This document shows positions 14,588 to 23,011 of a stretch of 64,000 bases of DNA, in pieces. The position numbers and the translations under genes are program-made. Source of the DNA: Methylobacillus flagellatus (GTDB taxonomy: Bacteria > Pseudomonadota > Gammaproteobacteria > Burkholderiales > Methylophilaceae); NCBI RefSeq assembly GCF_005502435.1, contig NZ_SCOU01000004.1:1-64000 (forward strand), given 5' to 3'. How positions within the stretch are numbered: position 1 is the first letter of the stretch; the number at the start of each line of letters is the position of its first letter. The notes below the pieces were generated by a model that worked only from the letters and a program-made list of their open reading frames with translations, was not told the DNA's origin and searched no databases.

Positions 14588-14620
14588 TAAAAAAGCCGGA
14601 AGCGATTCCGGCTTTTTTAT
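14588..14620. terminator. bidirectional terminator between pnp and dksA
   Basis: The stem aaagccgga/tccggcttt has an A-run on the left and a T-run on the right. It can therefore end both pnp (plus) and dksA (minus), whose stops converge on it. Confidence 0.85.
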
Positions 14621-14664
14621 TGTCTGCGTAGCGTGAGGCTGGCAGGCTGGTCTTGCGATGTAGC

Positions 14665-15087
14665 TTATTTGGCTACTTGACGCTCGCGCAGTTCGTCCAG
14701 CGTCTTGCAGTCTATGCATTGCGTGGCGGTTGGGCGTGCTTCCAGGCGCTTGAGGCCGATCTCCACGCCGCAGCTGTTGCAATAGCCATAGTCGTCGTGG
14801 TCGATCTTGTTCAGCGTCTCGTCGATCTTCTTGATCAGCTTGCGTTCGCGGTCACGGTTGCGCAGCTCCAGCGCCATGTCGGATTCCTGGCTGGCTCTGT
14901 CGTTGGGGTCCGCAAACATGGTGACTTCGTCCTGCATGGTATGTACCGTGCGGTCGATATCGTGGCTAAGCTCGGATTTCCATTCGTTCAGAATCTTGCG
15001 GAAATGGTCGAGCTGTTTGGGGTTCATATATTCCTCATCCGCGCTGGGCAGATAAGGAACGAAGTGTCTGGTTGTTACGTCAGCCAT
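14665..15087 (-). CDS. dksA: RNA polymerase-binding transcription factor DksA
   Basis: A 140-aa secondary-channel factor that works with ppGpp in the stringent response and represses rRNA promoters. The coiled-coil tip residues are present as DPNDRA (Asp60, Asp63, Ala65). The C4 zinc finger has Cys103, Cys106, Cys124 and Cys127, so this is the classical four-cysteine form and not the cysteine-poor DksA2 type. The C-terminal RLEARPTATQCIDCKTLDE is characteristic. It is convergent with pnp. Confidence 0.95.
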   Translation of the reverse strand: MADVTTRHFVPYLPSADEEYMNPKQLDHFRKILNEWKSELSHDIDRTVHTMQDEVTMFADPNDRASQESDMALELRNRDRERKLIKKIDETLNKIDHDDYGYCNSCGVEIGLKRLEARPTATQCIDCKTLDELRERQVAK

Positions 15088-15213
15088 GGCTACCTTCAGT
15101 AGTGTTTCACTAACAGAAAATTAAAGCAGGCGCAAGTTTACACCGAATGCCACGGGCATGCAAAAGACCGCGCTGAATAAGTTCTGCCTAGACCGGCAGG
15201 ATTGGTCAAATGC

Positions 15214-16077
15214 TTATTCTGATGTGCTCATGCGCAGACGAAAAGCCTGCAAGGTATTGCGCATCAACGTGGCGACCGTCATCGGCCCCACGCCACCCGG
15301 GACCGGTGTGATCCAGCCGGCACGCGTGCTGGCCACGGCGTAGTCCACATCGCCACGCAAGCTGCCATCGGCCATGCGGTTGATGCCGATGTCCACCACG
15401 ATGGCGCCTGGCTTGATCCATTCACCTTTAATCAGGCCTGCTTTACCGGCAGCAGCAACGACTAAATCCGCACGGGCAATATTGGCCGCCAGGTCTTTGG
15501 TGTGGCGATGACAGGCGGTGACGGTACAGCCAGCCAGTAACAGTTCCAGCACCATGGGCCTGCCTACGTGATTGGAAACGCCTACTACGACAGCGTCCAA
15601 CCCTTTCAGCTCTATATTGCAGTGCCTTAATAAATGGATCACGCCAAACGGTGTGCACGAGCGCAGCGTGGGCTCGCGCACGGCCAGGCGGCCGATATTG
15701 TAAGGATGGAAGCCATCCACGTCTTTGCTGGCGTCGATCTGCGCGATGACGGCAGCTTCTTCGATCTGTTCTGGCAGCGGTGATTGCACCAGAATGCCGT
15801 CCACAGTGTCGTCTTCATTAAGTTGCGCAATCAATGCCAGCAACTCGTTCTGCGAGGTTTCGACAGGCAGGTTATAGGACAGCGAGCGTATGCCGACTTC
15901 ATCACAAGCACGACGCTTGTTGCGTACATAAATGGCGGAAGCGGGGTCTTCACCCAAAAGGATCACGGCCAGAGTAGGCGGGCGCTGATGGGTGGTTTGC
16001 AAGCTGACAACCTCTTGCTTGATTTCCAGCAGCAACGCCTCTGCGATCTGCTTGCCATTGATGATGTGTGCTGACAT
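15214..16077 (-). CDS. folD: bifunctional methylene-THF dehydrogenase/methenyl-THF cyclohydrolase FolD
   Basis: A 287-aa enzyme that interconverts 5,10-methylene-, 5,10-methenyl- and 10-formyl-THF with NADP. Family motifs are seen: [37 protein letters not shown] and the NADP loop near [18 protein letters not shown], then [15 protein letters not shown]. The frame is open further upstream, but the Met at 16077 gives the family start ([12 protein letters not shown]) and length (E. coli 288 aa). It is transcribed away from the tRNA cluster. Confidence 0.95.
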   Translation of the reverse strand: MSAHIINGKQIAEALLLEIKQEVVSLQTTHQRPPTLAVILLGEDPASAIYVRNKRRACDEVGIRSLSYNLPVETSQNELLALIAQLNEDDTVDGILVQSPLPEQIEEAAVIAQIDASKDVDGFHPYNIGRLAVREPTLRSCTPFGVIHLLRHCNIELKGLDAVVVGVSNHVGRPMVLELLLAGCTVTACHRHTKDLAANIARADLVVAAAGKAGLIKGEWIKPGAIVVDIGINRMADGSLRGDVDYAVASTRAGWITPVPGGVGPMTVATLMRNTLQAFRLRMSTSE

Positions 16078-16133
16078 GAGATGACACTGATGAAAATAAT
16101 CTGACATTTTAACAGGCAATTTCAAAATGGGAA

Positions 16134-16162
16134 TTGACCACATATCCGGTTTGCGCTATATT
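16134..16162 (+). promoter_or_regulatory. promoter of the tRNA-Pro/Arg/His cluster
   Basis: TTGACC (16134-16139) and TATATT (16157-16162) are spaced 17 bp. The predicted start falls near 16169, three bases before tRNA-Pro. The GC-rich stretch between the -10 and the start resembles a stringently controlled stable-RNA promoter. Confidence 0.7.
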
Positions 16163-16171
16163 TCACGCCCT

Positions 16172-16248
16172 CGGGGTGTAGCGTAGTCTGGTAGCGCGCC
16201 TGCTTTGGGAGCAGGATGTCGGGAGTTCAAATCTCTCCACCCCGACCA
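16172..16248 (+). tRNA. tRNA-Pro (TGG)
   Basis: A 77-nt cloverleaf with encoded CCA. The acceptor cggggtg pairs with caccccg, and the anticodon loop tttggga carries TGG. First of four tRNAs in the cluster. Confidence 0.97.
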
Positions 16249-16279
16249 GTTTATAGATCCATCAAGATTGCCCGACAAT

Positions 16280-16356
16280 CTGCCCGTAGCTCAACCGGAT
16301 AGAGCACCAGCCTTCTAAGCTGGGGGTTACAGGTTCGATTCCTGTCGGGCAGGCCA
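16280..16356 (+). tRNA. tRNA-Arg (TCT)
   Basis: A 77-nt cloverleaf with encoded CCA. The acceptor ctgcccg pairs with cgggcag; the anticodon loop cttctaa carries TCT, which reads AGA/AGG codons. Confidence 0.96.
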
Positions 16357-16392
16357 GTGTGCTCTAGTTTGCTGGCCCAATCAGTTTCAGTG

Positions 16393-16468
16393 GTGGCTGT
16401 AGCTCAGTTGGTAGAGCCCTGGATTGTGATTCCAGTTGTCGTGGGTTCGAGCCCCATCAGTCACCCCA
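16393..16468 (+). tRNA. tRNA-His (GTG)
   Basis: A 76-nt cloverleaf with encoded CCA and anticodon GTG. The acceptor gtggctg pairs with cagtcac. A G at 16392 can act as the extra G-1 facing C73, the identity element of tRNA-His. Confidence 0.96.
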
Positions 16469-16488
16469 ATTTACGGTATGTCATGGTT

Positions 16489-16517
16489 ATGACACGCCAC
16501 ACGCAAGTTGCTATAAT
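16489..16517 (+). promoter_or_regulatory. separate promoter for tRNA-Phe
   Basis: ATGACA (16489-16494) and a perfect TATAAT (16512-16517) are 17 bp apart, between tRNA-His and tRNA-Phe. The predicted start is near 16524, nine bases before tRNA-Phe. Confidence 0.6.
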
Positions 16518-16532
16518 GCGCGGCTTGCAAAT

Positions 16533-16613
<81 letters not shown>

Positions 16614-16640
16614 TCATCTAACAGCATCCAGTGCTGTACT

Positions 16641-16668
16641 AAAAACCCGCCTAAGTGCGGGTTTTTTA
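16641..16668 (+). terminator. terminator after tRNA-Phe
   Basis: The stem aacccgc/gcgggtt is followed by six Ts. It lies inside the left end of the element and would terminate tRNA-Phe transcription in place of the displaced chromosomal terminator at 23929. Confidence 0.85.
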
Positions 16669-16722
16669 TTGTCTTTATGTCCTGGCGGGTGTAGTGTTGT
16701 CCAATCAAATCCGGTAATGGAT

Positions 16723-16792
16723 GGGGGCAACTCCGGGGGCAACAGCCTCTAATAGCAAGTTAGTTGCCCCCAGTGCTTAAACAGTTGCCCCC
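16723..16792. repeat. integrase arm-type sites, left end
   Basis: The nonamer gggggcaac occurs at 16723 and 16735 in direct orientation (12-bp period), then at 16763-16771 and 16784-16792 in inverse orientation. The direct 12-bp pair recurs at 23829 and 23841 near attR. Location and spacing suggest integrase or excisionase binding sites; function is inferred. Confidence 0.65.
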
Positions 16793-16807
16793 AATTCTGG
16801 AGGGATT

Positions 16808-18025
16808 ATGCCGCTAACAGACATAGCTATACGCAATGCCAAGCCCGCCGAAAAGGCTTACAAGCTCTTTGATGGTGGTGGGTTGTATCTCGAAATTGCC
16901 CCTAGTGGTGGCAAGTGGTGGCGGTATAAATATCGTTTCGAAGGTAAAGAAAAGCGGGTTTCCCTCGGTACCTATCCAGATACCAATCTGAAAGAAGCCA
17001 GAGAAAAGCATATATCAGCACGCCGCCTGCTTGCTGCTGGTGAAGACCCCAGCAAAGAGCGGCAAGCGATCAAGGCGGCTAAGTATACAGATGCTGCTAA
17101 CAGCTTCGAGGTGGTTGCCCGTGAGTGGGTGGCTTCACACCTGAAAGACAAAGCACCTGGCCACCGTGACAAAGTTGTCCGCCGCCTTGAGGTGTATGTG
17201 TACCCCTGGCTAGGTGCAAAACCGATAGCCGAGATTACAGCCCCGCAAGTGCTCGATGCCATGCGCCGGATTGAAAAGCTCAATATCCTCGAAACAGCCC
17301 ACCGCACCCTGCAGGCCATTGGGCAGATTTTTCGCTATGCCGTTCAGACAGGCCGGGCTGTACGTGACGTGACTGCCGATCTGAAGGGCGCATTACCGCC
17401 CGTGAAGCACAAGCACATGGCCGCGCTGACTGATCCTGCTGATGTTGCCGAGTTTTTGCGGGCAGTGGATGGCTTCACTGGCACCATTACCGTGAAGTGC
17501 GCCCTACGGCTCGCCCCGCTGGTGTTTGTTCGCCCTGGTGAATTGCGGCAAGCGAAGTGGGCAGATATAGACCTTGATGCTAGTGAGTGGCGCTACATCG
17601 TAAGCAAGACCAACTCTGAACACATGGTGCCACTGCCTAGCCAAGCTATAGAGGTTTTGCGCGAACTGCACCAGCTATCTGGCAAAGGTGAGTATGTGTT
17701 TATGAATGGCCACAACCCTAGCCAGCCCATGAGCCCTGCTGCGATCAATGCTGCTTTGCAGCGCATGGGTTACGACACCAAAACCCAAATAACCGGGCAT
17801 GGCTTTCGGGCGATGGCTCGCACTATCCTGCATGAGCGGCTGAACATAGACCCGCACGTTATCGAGCACCAGCTAGCGCACTCAGTGCCCGACAACCTGG
17901 GCAGGGCATACAACCGCACCCGCTTTATAGAACAGCGCCGCGCCATGATGCAAAAATGGGCAGATTACCTGGATGAATTGAAGGCTGGTGCCAAGGTGTT
18001 GAGCTTCCAAAAAGGGGCGGCTTGA
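16808..18025 (+). CDS. P4-type tyrosine integrase
   Basis: A 405-aa site-specific recombinase of the phage P4 family, which inserts elements at tRNA 3' ends. It has an N-terminal DUF4102-type arm-binding domain (LTDIAIRNAKPAEKAYKLFD to about residue 90), a core-binding domain (about 100-195) and a catalytic domain. All active-site residues are visible: Arg242 (RPGELR), Lys267, His331 and Arg334 (HGFR), His358 and nucleophile Tyr368 (AYNR). The ATG follows GGAGGG by five bases. Position next to tRNA-Phe and orientation pointing into the element fit a functional int. No excisionase is obvious other than the AlpA-like protein. Confidence 0.95.
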   Translation: MPLTDIAIRNAKPAEKAYKLFDGGGLYLEIAPSGGKWWRYKYRFEGKEKRVSLGTYPDTNLKEAREKHISARRLLAAGEDPSKERQAIKAAKYTDAANSFEVVAREWVASHLKDKAPGHRDKVVRRLEVYVYPWLGAKPIAEITAPQVLDAMRRIEKLNILETAHRTLQAIGQIFRYAVQTGRAVRDVTADLKGALPPVKHKHMAALTDPADVAEFLRAVDGFTGTITVKCALRLAPLVFVRPGELRQAKWADIDLDASEWRYIVSKTNSEHMVPLPSQAIEVLRELHQLSGKGEYVFMNGHNPSQPMSPAAINAALQRMGYDTKTQITGHGFRAMARTILHERLNIDPHVIEHQLAHSVPDNLGRAYNRTRFIEQRRAMMQKWADYLDELKAGAKVLSFQKGAA

Positions 18026-18045
18026 TGCTGCAAAAATCAGCGTTC

Positions 18046-18183
18046 TACTTTCAGTCATCGATATTTTCGGTTGGGACAGGTTGGGACAGTTGGGACATGG
18101 CGTCTTCATTGGCTTCCAGCCGTCCCAACTTTTTATAACCGAGTTGGGACAGTTGGGACAAATTGTCCTAGCAAGTCCCGTGC
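18046..18183 (+). repeat. 138-bp inverted repeat, left copy
   Basis: This segment is the reverse complement of 22874-23011 over 138 bases with only two mismatches and no gaps. It contains GTTGGGAC at 18070, 18080, 18089, 18143 and 18152 in direct orientation (9-10 bp periods) and once inverted at 18122-18129. The copies flank the block holding the small genes, alpA and the replication gene. Iteron-like spacing suggests an origin or regulator-binding site. The rest of 18026-18366 holds no gene I can support. Confidence 0.95.
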
Positions 18184-18366
18184 GGTTCTGTGCTTTGGTG
18201 ATTTTGCCGCGCTTGCCATTTAACTGCGGCCATGCCACCAGCGCGAAAGGTGTATTTAAGAGCATTACCGTGATACGTGCGGCTCACGTATAAAAGCGGG
18301 GCAGCTGGTGCGTCAACACCATGCAGCCCCTAACCAAACGCAATAACTATAGAGGAGTTATGCATC

Positions 18367-18630
18367 ATGGCTAATGCCGATACTACATTAAGAACCGATA
18401 TCATCACGAGATTAGATGCACTTGGCGCGCTCGATCAGGCTTACGCTATAGCCGCTTTTTTACAGGGTGTTCTTACACTTAAATCCAATGATGGAATTGT
18501 GATGGACCCAAATGAAGTTACTGGGCTTTACTACATTATGGAAGATATGAAAGACCGAATTAAGCAAAGTTCGCATATTTTGACCAAAGCCACTAATTCT
18601 CTGTCCTTAGATAAACAGGTGGAATCATGA
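18367..18630 (+). CDS. hypothetical protein (87 aa), element module
   Basis: Not recognised. It starts ATG nine bases after a strong AGGAG. The 87-residue product looks soluble and mostly helical (TLRTDIITRLDALGALDQAY, then an acidic middle). No Cys pair, membrane segment or nucleotide-binding motif is seen. Its stop overlaps the start of the next gene by ATGA, so the two are translationally coupled. Base composition is lower in GC than the chromosome around it, in keeping with its place inside the element. Confidence 0.7.
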   Translation: MANADTTLRTDIITRLDALGALDQAYAIAAFLQGVLTLKSNDGIVMDPNEVTGLYYIMEDMKDRIKQSSHILTKATNSLSLDKQVES

Positions 18631-18812
18631 GTAAGTCGAGTGAGGCGCTAGCGCAAGTTCTCGATAATGTGATCCGCCTTAGTGATTGGGAGCAATCCAA
18701 ATTTTTACGGTTCACTATCAGGATGGCAAATAAAGATTTGAAAGCACAAAGGCTTGCAGATATGTACCTATCTGGTCAAATCAGCCGAAGCCAGTTTTTT
18801 ATATCAATGTAA
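18627..18812 (+). CDS. hypothetical protein (61 aa), element module
   Basis: Not recognised. It overlaps the preceding gene by four bases (ATGA) and is probably made only when that gene is translated. The product is short, charged and predicted helical (SKSSEALAQVLDNVIRLSDW). No domain is visible. Coupling to the 87-aa gene suggests the pair acts together, perhaps in element regulation or maintenance; this is inference from layout only. Confidence 0.6.
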   Translation: MSKSSEALAQVLDNVIRLSDWEQSKFLRFTIRMANKDLKAQRLADMYLSGQISRSQFFISM

Positions 18813-18905
18813 AAGTTAGCTACCCCTAGCCTGGCCGGGCGAAAAGCGGAAACCTTCACTGCCTGGGGTGCACCCTTTGAAGGTTGCACATTGAAGGGGT
18901 GCAAT

Positions 18906-19415
18906 ATGGTTTCTAAAGATTGGACGTTTGAACAAGTGCAGGCTGAGCACGATAGAGTGCTTGCGGCGAATCCAGAGTTAAGTGACGCTGATCCTAAGTT
19001 GCCATTATTTCAATGGGCAGCACTTCATCAACTCGATCAATATGAGGGGTTGTTTAAGGATGACGGGTACTGGCTTATGACTGCGATCAGAACCTGCGCA
19101 AGCCATGACTTGCCGATGCCTAGATGGGTAGCGAAAGAATTTATTAAGGGTTACGACCAAGTTAATAATGCAAGGGCTAAATCTTGGAATACTGTATTCG
19201 GATTACCATATCCTAAAGGCAGTCATTTATCTGCGATAAGGAAGAAAAGAGAGTTTGCAGGGCGGATATGGCTAGACATCAGAAACATACTTAACCGAGA
19301 ACCAGATACACCAATTGATGAGGTTTTGTTTGAATCTGTTGGTAAACCTTATGGGATAGGCAAAACTCTGGCCAGTGAGTATTACTATTACTGGAAACAA
19401 AAATTTGGCTTTTAA
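18906..19415 (+). CDS. hypothetical protein (169 aa), possible cargo
   Basis: Not recognised. The frame is open from a TTG at 18891, but ATG 18906 follows AAGGGG by six bases and is the better start. The product is soluble, rich in Trp and Tyr, and ends in an unusual run of aromatics (ASEYYYYWKQKFGF). The middle (KDDGYWLMTAIRTCASHDLP) recalls a common element-borne hypothetical type, but I cannot name a family. A hairpin-like segment (gtgcaccctt/aaggttgcac, 18869-18890) precedes it. It stands alone between the small-gene pair and alpA. Confidence 0.65.
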   Translation: MVSKDWTFEQVQAEHDRVLAANPELSDADPKLPLFQWAALHQLDQYEGLFKDDGYWLMTAIRTCASHDLPMPRWVAKEFIKGYDQVNNARAKSWNTVFGLPYPKGSHLSAIRKKREFAGRIWLDIRNILNREPDTPIDEVLFESVGKPYGIGKTLASEYYYYWKQKFGF

Positions 19416-19525
19416 CCCGCTAATTGTGAAAATTTTGCGGAAATACTCACCAGCATATAGCTAATATCTTAAGCATCGCACAGCGGCCAATGGTGGCCGC
19501 TAGCATCCATTAAGGAGCACATGCG

Positions 19526-19729
19526 ATGGCTAGTACATTACCTGCAACGGGCTTTGTCCGTCTGCCTCAAATCCTCGAAGTTATCCCCATAGGTAAATCT
19601 ACCTGGTGGGCTGGTGTTAAGTCCGGTAAATATCCCGCCCCTGTCAAGCTCGGGGAAAATACAACCGTCTGGAAAGCTGAAGATATTCACGCCCTCATAG
19701 CTCGTATGGCTAGCAAGGAAGGTGTGTGA
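19526..19729 (+). CDS. AlpA-like DNA-binding regulator
   Basis: A 67-aa protein with a MerR-like winged-helix fold typical of the AlpA/phage regulatory family: GFVRLPQILEVIPIGKSTWW, then KSGKYPAPVKLGENTTVW with a final helix (AEDIHALIARMA). In P4-like elements and E. coli CP4-57, AlpA relatives activate integrase/excision genes or act as excisionases. The Shine-Dalgarno is AAGGAG, eight bases before ATG. It probably starts the operon with the next gene and the replication gene, and may bind the repeats at the element ends (inference). Confidence 0.85.
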   Translation: MASTLPATGFVRLPQILEVIPIGKSTWWAGVKSGKYPAPVKLGENTTVWKAEDIHALIARMASKEGV

Positions 19730-20049
19730 TGAGCCAGCAAAATGATGAGGTCAACGAAATTGATCTAAACCAACTACTCATGAACGCTGCTTCTATTGCA
19801 GATGATCTGCTACGTGGCGGCTTGGAGTGCGTTCCCGTCTTGCTTGAATACCATGATAAGCCTTCTGCAGCCGAATCTATGCTGATAGTAGGCCATGCCC
19901 TATTGGCCCAAAGGGATATGCAAAATGAGAGCACTCACGTGCTGCTGCAACGATTATTAAAGTCAATCGAGGTCATCGCAGAAAATCTCAGTGATATAGC
20001 CGAAAGCTTAGATTTTATTGCAGCTACGAAGCCTGACGCCGGGTCTTAG
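19729..20049 (+). CDS. hypothetical protein (106 aa)
   Basis: Not recognised. Its ATG (19729) shares one base with the alpA stop (TGATG), so translation is coupled; the GTG one codon earlier is less likely. The product is acidic, soluble and helical, with leucine/isoleucine periodicity near the C-terminus (LLQRLLKSIEVIAENLSDIA) that could form a coiled coil. It is followed two bases later by the replication gene, so it may be a small partner or regulator of replication; this is inference from position. Confidence 0.6.
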   Translation: MSQQNDEVNEIDLNQLLMNAASIADDLLRGGLECVPVLLEYHDKPSAAESMLIVGHALLAQRDMQNESTHVLLQRLLKSIEVIAENLSDIAESLDFIAATKPDAGS

Positions 20050-20050
20050 C

Positions 20051-22858
20051 ATGGCAGCATTCGCCCAAATCAAAGCCGCTGCACTGACCAGTATAGATAG
20101 CGTTTTGTCTCGCTGGTGCCCTGGTGGTAAACAGCAAGGCCGTGAGTATTTGCCACTTAACCCACGGCGATCTGACAGCAAGTCCGGTTCTTTCTCTATC
20201 AACCTTGACACCGGCGCATGGTCTGACTTTGCCACAGGCGATAAGGGTGGCGATCTGATTGCGCTGGTGGCTTACATCGAGGGCATGAAGCAGGGTGAAG
20301 CGGCTAAGCTGCTGGCCAGCTTTTTAGGCATAACTACTGAAAAAGCGGACACACAGAATCGCGTTACAAGCTCGCGAAATAGTCCAGTTGATACTGGTGC
20401 ACCAGCCACCAGCAAAAAATCTGGATGGATTGCTGTCTTGCCTGTCCCTGATGATGCTGGTGAGCCGCCAGCGGCGCATTCAGCACATGGCAAGCCGTCA
20501 ATGATCTGGAAATACCACGATGCAGCTGGTGGGCTGCTGTGTCTGGTGTATCGCTTCGAGCCGCGCAAGGGGGCAGAGCGTAAACAGTTTTGCCCGCTAA
20601 CCTACTGCGAGAACACCAGCGGCAAGCGTGAATGGCGGTGGCAAGGTCTACCAGAACCGCGGCCACTTTATAGACTGCCCCAGCTGGTGGCTAGGCCAGG
20701 TGCTCAGGTTATTGTGTGCGAGGGCGAGAAAGCAGCTGATGCCGGCGCACTACTGTTCCCTGATGCAGTAGTGACAACCATGCTGAACGGGGCGCAATCT
20801 GTCCGTAAGACTGACTGGCAAGCGCTGGCCGGGCGTAATGTGTGGTTATGGCCAGATAACGACAAGGCGGGGACAGATTGCATGCGGCTGGTGGCAGGTC
20901 TGGCCAATGAAGCCAAGGCCACCAGCGTGCAGACAATCAACCTGGAAGCTTTCGAGGAACCGCTTGCAGATAAGGATGATGCCGCCGATCTGCTGGCCAG
21001 AGGATGGACAGCGGAAAAAATGGCGCTGGTGGCGGCTAAGCCTGAATTTTTACTGGTGCAGACGTCTGCACCAGCTGAATCTGCTGAATTGCCAATAACC
21101 CGCTTTCACCTGAATGATAAAGGCGTCTGGTACTTTGGCAAAAACGACACCGGCACTGATGCCCCACCGCTGTGGATATGCTCCAAGCTGGAAATAACTG
21201 CCGTTACTCGTGATGCTAAAAATGAATCCTGGGGGCGATTGCTTGAGTTCGACGATCTGGACAGCACCCACCACGCATGGGCAATGCCTATGGAGTTACT
21301 GAAAGGGGACGGGGCGGAATATCGCGGTGTGCTCTTAAGCATGGGCTTGCAGATGTCTACCATGACCAAGGCTCGGAACCTGCTAACCCAATATATTCAA
21401 ACTGCCGATGTTGTTACGCGGGCGCGATGCGTAGAACGTACTGGCTGGCATGCTGGTGTATTTGTGATGCCTGACCGCACCATTGGCCAAGCTGATGAGC
21501 GTATTTTGTATCAGTCCGCGAATGCTGCACCTAACAGCTTCAAGGCAAAGGGCAAGCTGGCGGACTGGCAAAAGCATGTAGCTGCTGCGAGTGCTGGTAA
21601 CTCTCGCCTAGTGTTTGCGATCGCTGCGGCTTTTGCTGCACCGTTGCTCGATATTACTGGCATGGAATCGGGAGGCTTTCATTATCGAGGCGATAGCTCG
21701 ACTGGTAAGACAACAGCGTTAAGGGTGGCCGCATCGGTGTGGGGAGGTGCTGAGTATCTGCAACGCTGGCGGGCAACTGATAACGGGCTTGAGGCGCTGG
21801 CTGCACAGCACTCTGATTGTCTATTGGTGCTGGATGAATTAAGCCAGGTTGACCCTAAGGCCGCTGGTGAAGTAGCTTACATGCTGGCTAATGGTAGCGG
21901 CAAGGTGCGATCAGGCCGTACAGGGACAATGCGGGAAACCGCGAGCTGGAGGCTGCTATTCATATCAAGCGGTGAAGCCGGGCTAGCTGAACACATGGCT
22001 CAGGCGAACCGCAAGCCCAAAGCAGGGCAGGAGATACGCTTGCTTGATATCCCCGCTGATGCAGGTGCTGGCTTTGGCCTATTCGACAGCCTAAATGGAT
22101 CTGATAGCGGCTCGCTTTTCTCCAAGACAATTACTGATGCGGCATTGAAATATTACGGGGCACCAGCAATCGCCTACCTTGAAAAGCTGGTGCAGCATCA
22201 GGCTGATGCACCTGGTGCAGTTAAGAAGGCTCAAGCGATATTCACCAGCACACACTTGGCGGCTGATGCTGGTGGGCAGGCTAGCCGGGCAGCATTACGC
22301 TTTGCCTTGGTGGGTGCAGCTGGTGAGCTGGCCACCATATGGGGCATCACAGGCTGGCAGCTTGGTGAAGCCCGCCAAGCAGCTGAAACATGCTTCAAGG
22401 CGTGGCTATCGCAACGTGGTGGGGCTGGTAATCAGGAATCTGCTGCCATGCTTGCCCAGGTGCGTAGATTCTTCGAGATGCACGGGGAAGCACGCTTCAC
22501 CGATTGGGATAGAACCGTAGCAGATGATACGCACGCGGCTAAGACGGTGAACCGTGCGGGCTATCGTAAACATATCGAGGCTAAGGATGATGATGGCAAG
22601 CCGATACACACGGGCAAGTTTCATCCGGAAGGGGATGAGAAGAAAGCCAAGGACACAGAGTATTACGTGTTCCCTGTGACCTTTGAGCAAGAGGTGTGCA
22701 CTGGATTTGATTATCGGACTGTATGCAGGTTGATGGTTGAGCGTGGCATGCTGATGACCGAAGGTAAAAGTTTCAAGCGTAAGGAGCGGCTACCGGGTGG
22801 CGAGTATCCGAGGTGCTACCGGATAACCTCTAAAATTTTTAGTGATGATGAAACGTAG
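20051..22858 (+). CDS. toprim primase-DUF927 helicase-like replication protein
   Basis: A 935-aa multidomain protein expected to replicate the element, analogous to the P4 alpha protein. The N-terminus (about 1-95) looks like a degenerate zinc-ribbon/primase-associated domain with few cysteines. A toprim domain follows (CEGEK Glu224, then DNDKAG Asp269/Asp271). A DUF927 module starts near 350 and contains an ATPase core with Walker A GDSSTGKT (547-554) and Walker B LLVLDE (591-596). The C-terminal 200 residues probably bind DNA. The frame is open upstream to 20018, but ATG 20051 lies two bases after the preceding stop. The stop is 15 bases before the right 138-bp repeat. Confidence 0.85.
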   Translation: MAAFAQIKAAALTSIDSVLSRWCPGGKQQGREYLPLNPRRSDSKSGSFSINLDTGAWSDFATGDKGGDLIALVAYIEGMKQGEAAKLLASFLGITTEKADTQNRVTSSRNSPVDTGAPATSKKSGWIAVLPVPDDAGEPPAAHSAHGKPSMIWKYHDAAGGLLCLVYRFEPRKGAERKQFCPLTYCENTSGKREWRWQGLPEPRPLYRLPQLVARPGAQVIVCEGEKAADAGALLFPDAVVTTMLNGAQSVRKTDWQALAGRNVWLWPDNDKAGTDCMRLVAGLANEAKATSVQTINLEAFEEPLADKDDAADLLARGWTAEKMALVAAKPEFLLVQTSAPAESAELPITRFHLNDKGVWYFGKNDTGTDAPPLWICSKLEITAVTRDAKNESWGRLLEFDDLDSTHHAWAMPMELLKGDGAEYRGVLLSMGLQMSTMTKARNLLTQYIQTADVVTRARCVERTGWHAGVFVMPDRTIGQADERILYQSANAAPNSFKAKGKLADWQKHVAAASAGNSRLVFAIAAAFAAPLLDITGMESGGFHYRGDSSTGKTTALRVAASVWGGAEYLQRWRATDNGLEALAAQHSDCLLVLDELSQVDPKAAGEVAYMLANGSGKVRSGRTGTMRETASWRLLFISSGEAGLAEHMAQANRKPKAGQEIRLLDIPADAGAGFGLFDSLNGSDSGSLFSKTITDAALKYYGAPAIAYLEKLVQHQADAPGAVKKAQAIFTSTHLAADAGGQASRAALRFALVGAAGELATIWGITGWQLGEARQAAETCFKAWLSQRGGAGNQESAAMLAQVRRFFEMHGEARFTDWDRTVADDTHAAKTVNRAGYRKHIEAKDDDGKPIHTGKFHPEGDEKKAKDTEYYVFPVTFEQEVCTGFDYRTVCRLMVERGMLMTEGKSFKRKERLPGGEYPRCYRITSKIFSDDET

Positions 22859-22873
22859 CCAATTTGCCGGACA

Positions 22874-23011
22874 GCACGGGACTTGCTAGGACAATTTGTC
22901 CCAACTGTCCCAACTCGGTTAAAAATAGTTGGGACGGCTGGAAGCCAATGAAGACGCCATGTCCCAACTGTCCCAACCTGTCCCAACCGAAAATATCGAT
23001 GACTGAAAGTA
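22874..23011 (-). repeat. 138-bp inverted repeat, right copy
   Basis: Reverse complement of 18046-18183, with only two mismatches (both in the short A/T stretch next to the inverted GTCCCAAC motif). It lies directly after the replication gene. Beyond it, 23012-23500 is non-coding as far as I can tell and holds a hairpin (ccaacag/ctgttgg, 23042-23065), a G-rich run near 23290 and the repeats listed next. Confidence 0.95.

Noticed and set aside
18046-18183. CRISPR-like short repeats (GTTGGGAC)
   Set aside because: Units are eight bases at 9-10 bp spacing without spacers; there is no cas gene.
18081-18293. Two similar short frames in the 138-bp repeats (also 22839-23090 on the minus strand)
   Set aside because: They look alike only because the repeats are inverted copies; no ribosome site and no conservation of reading outside the repeat.
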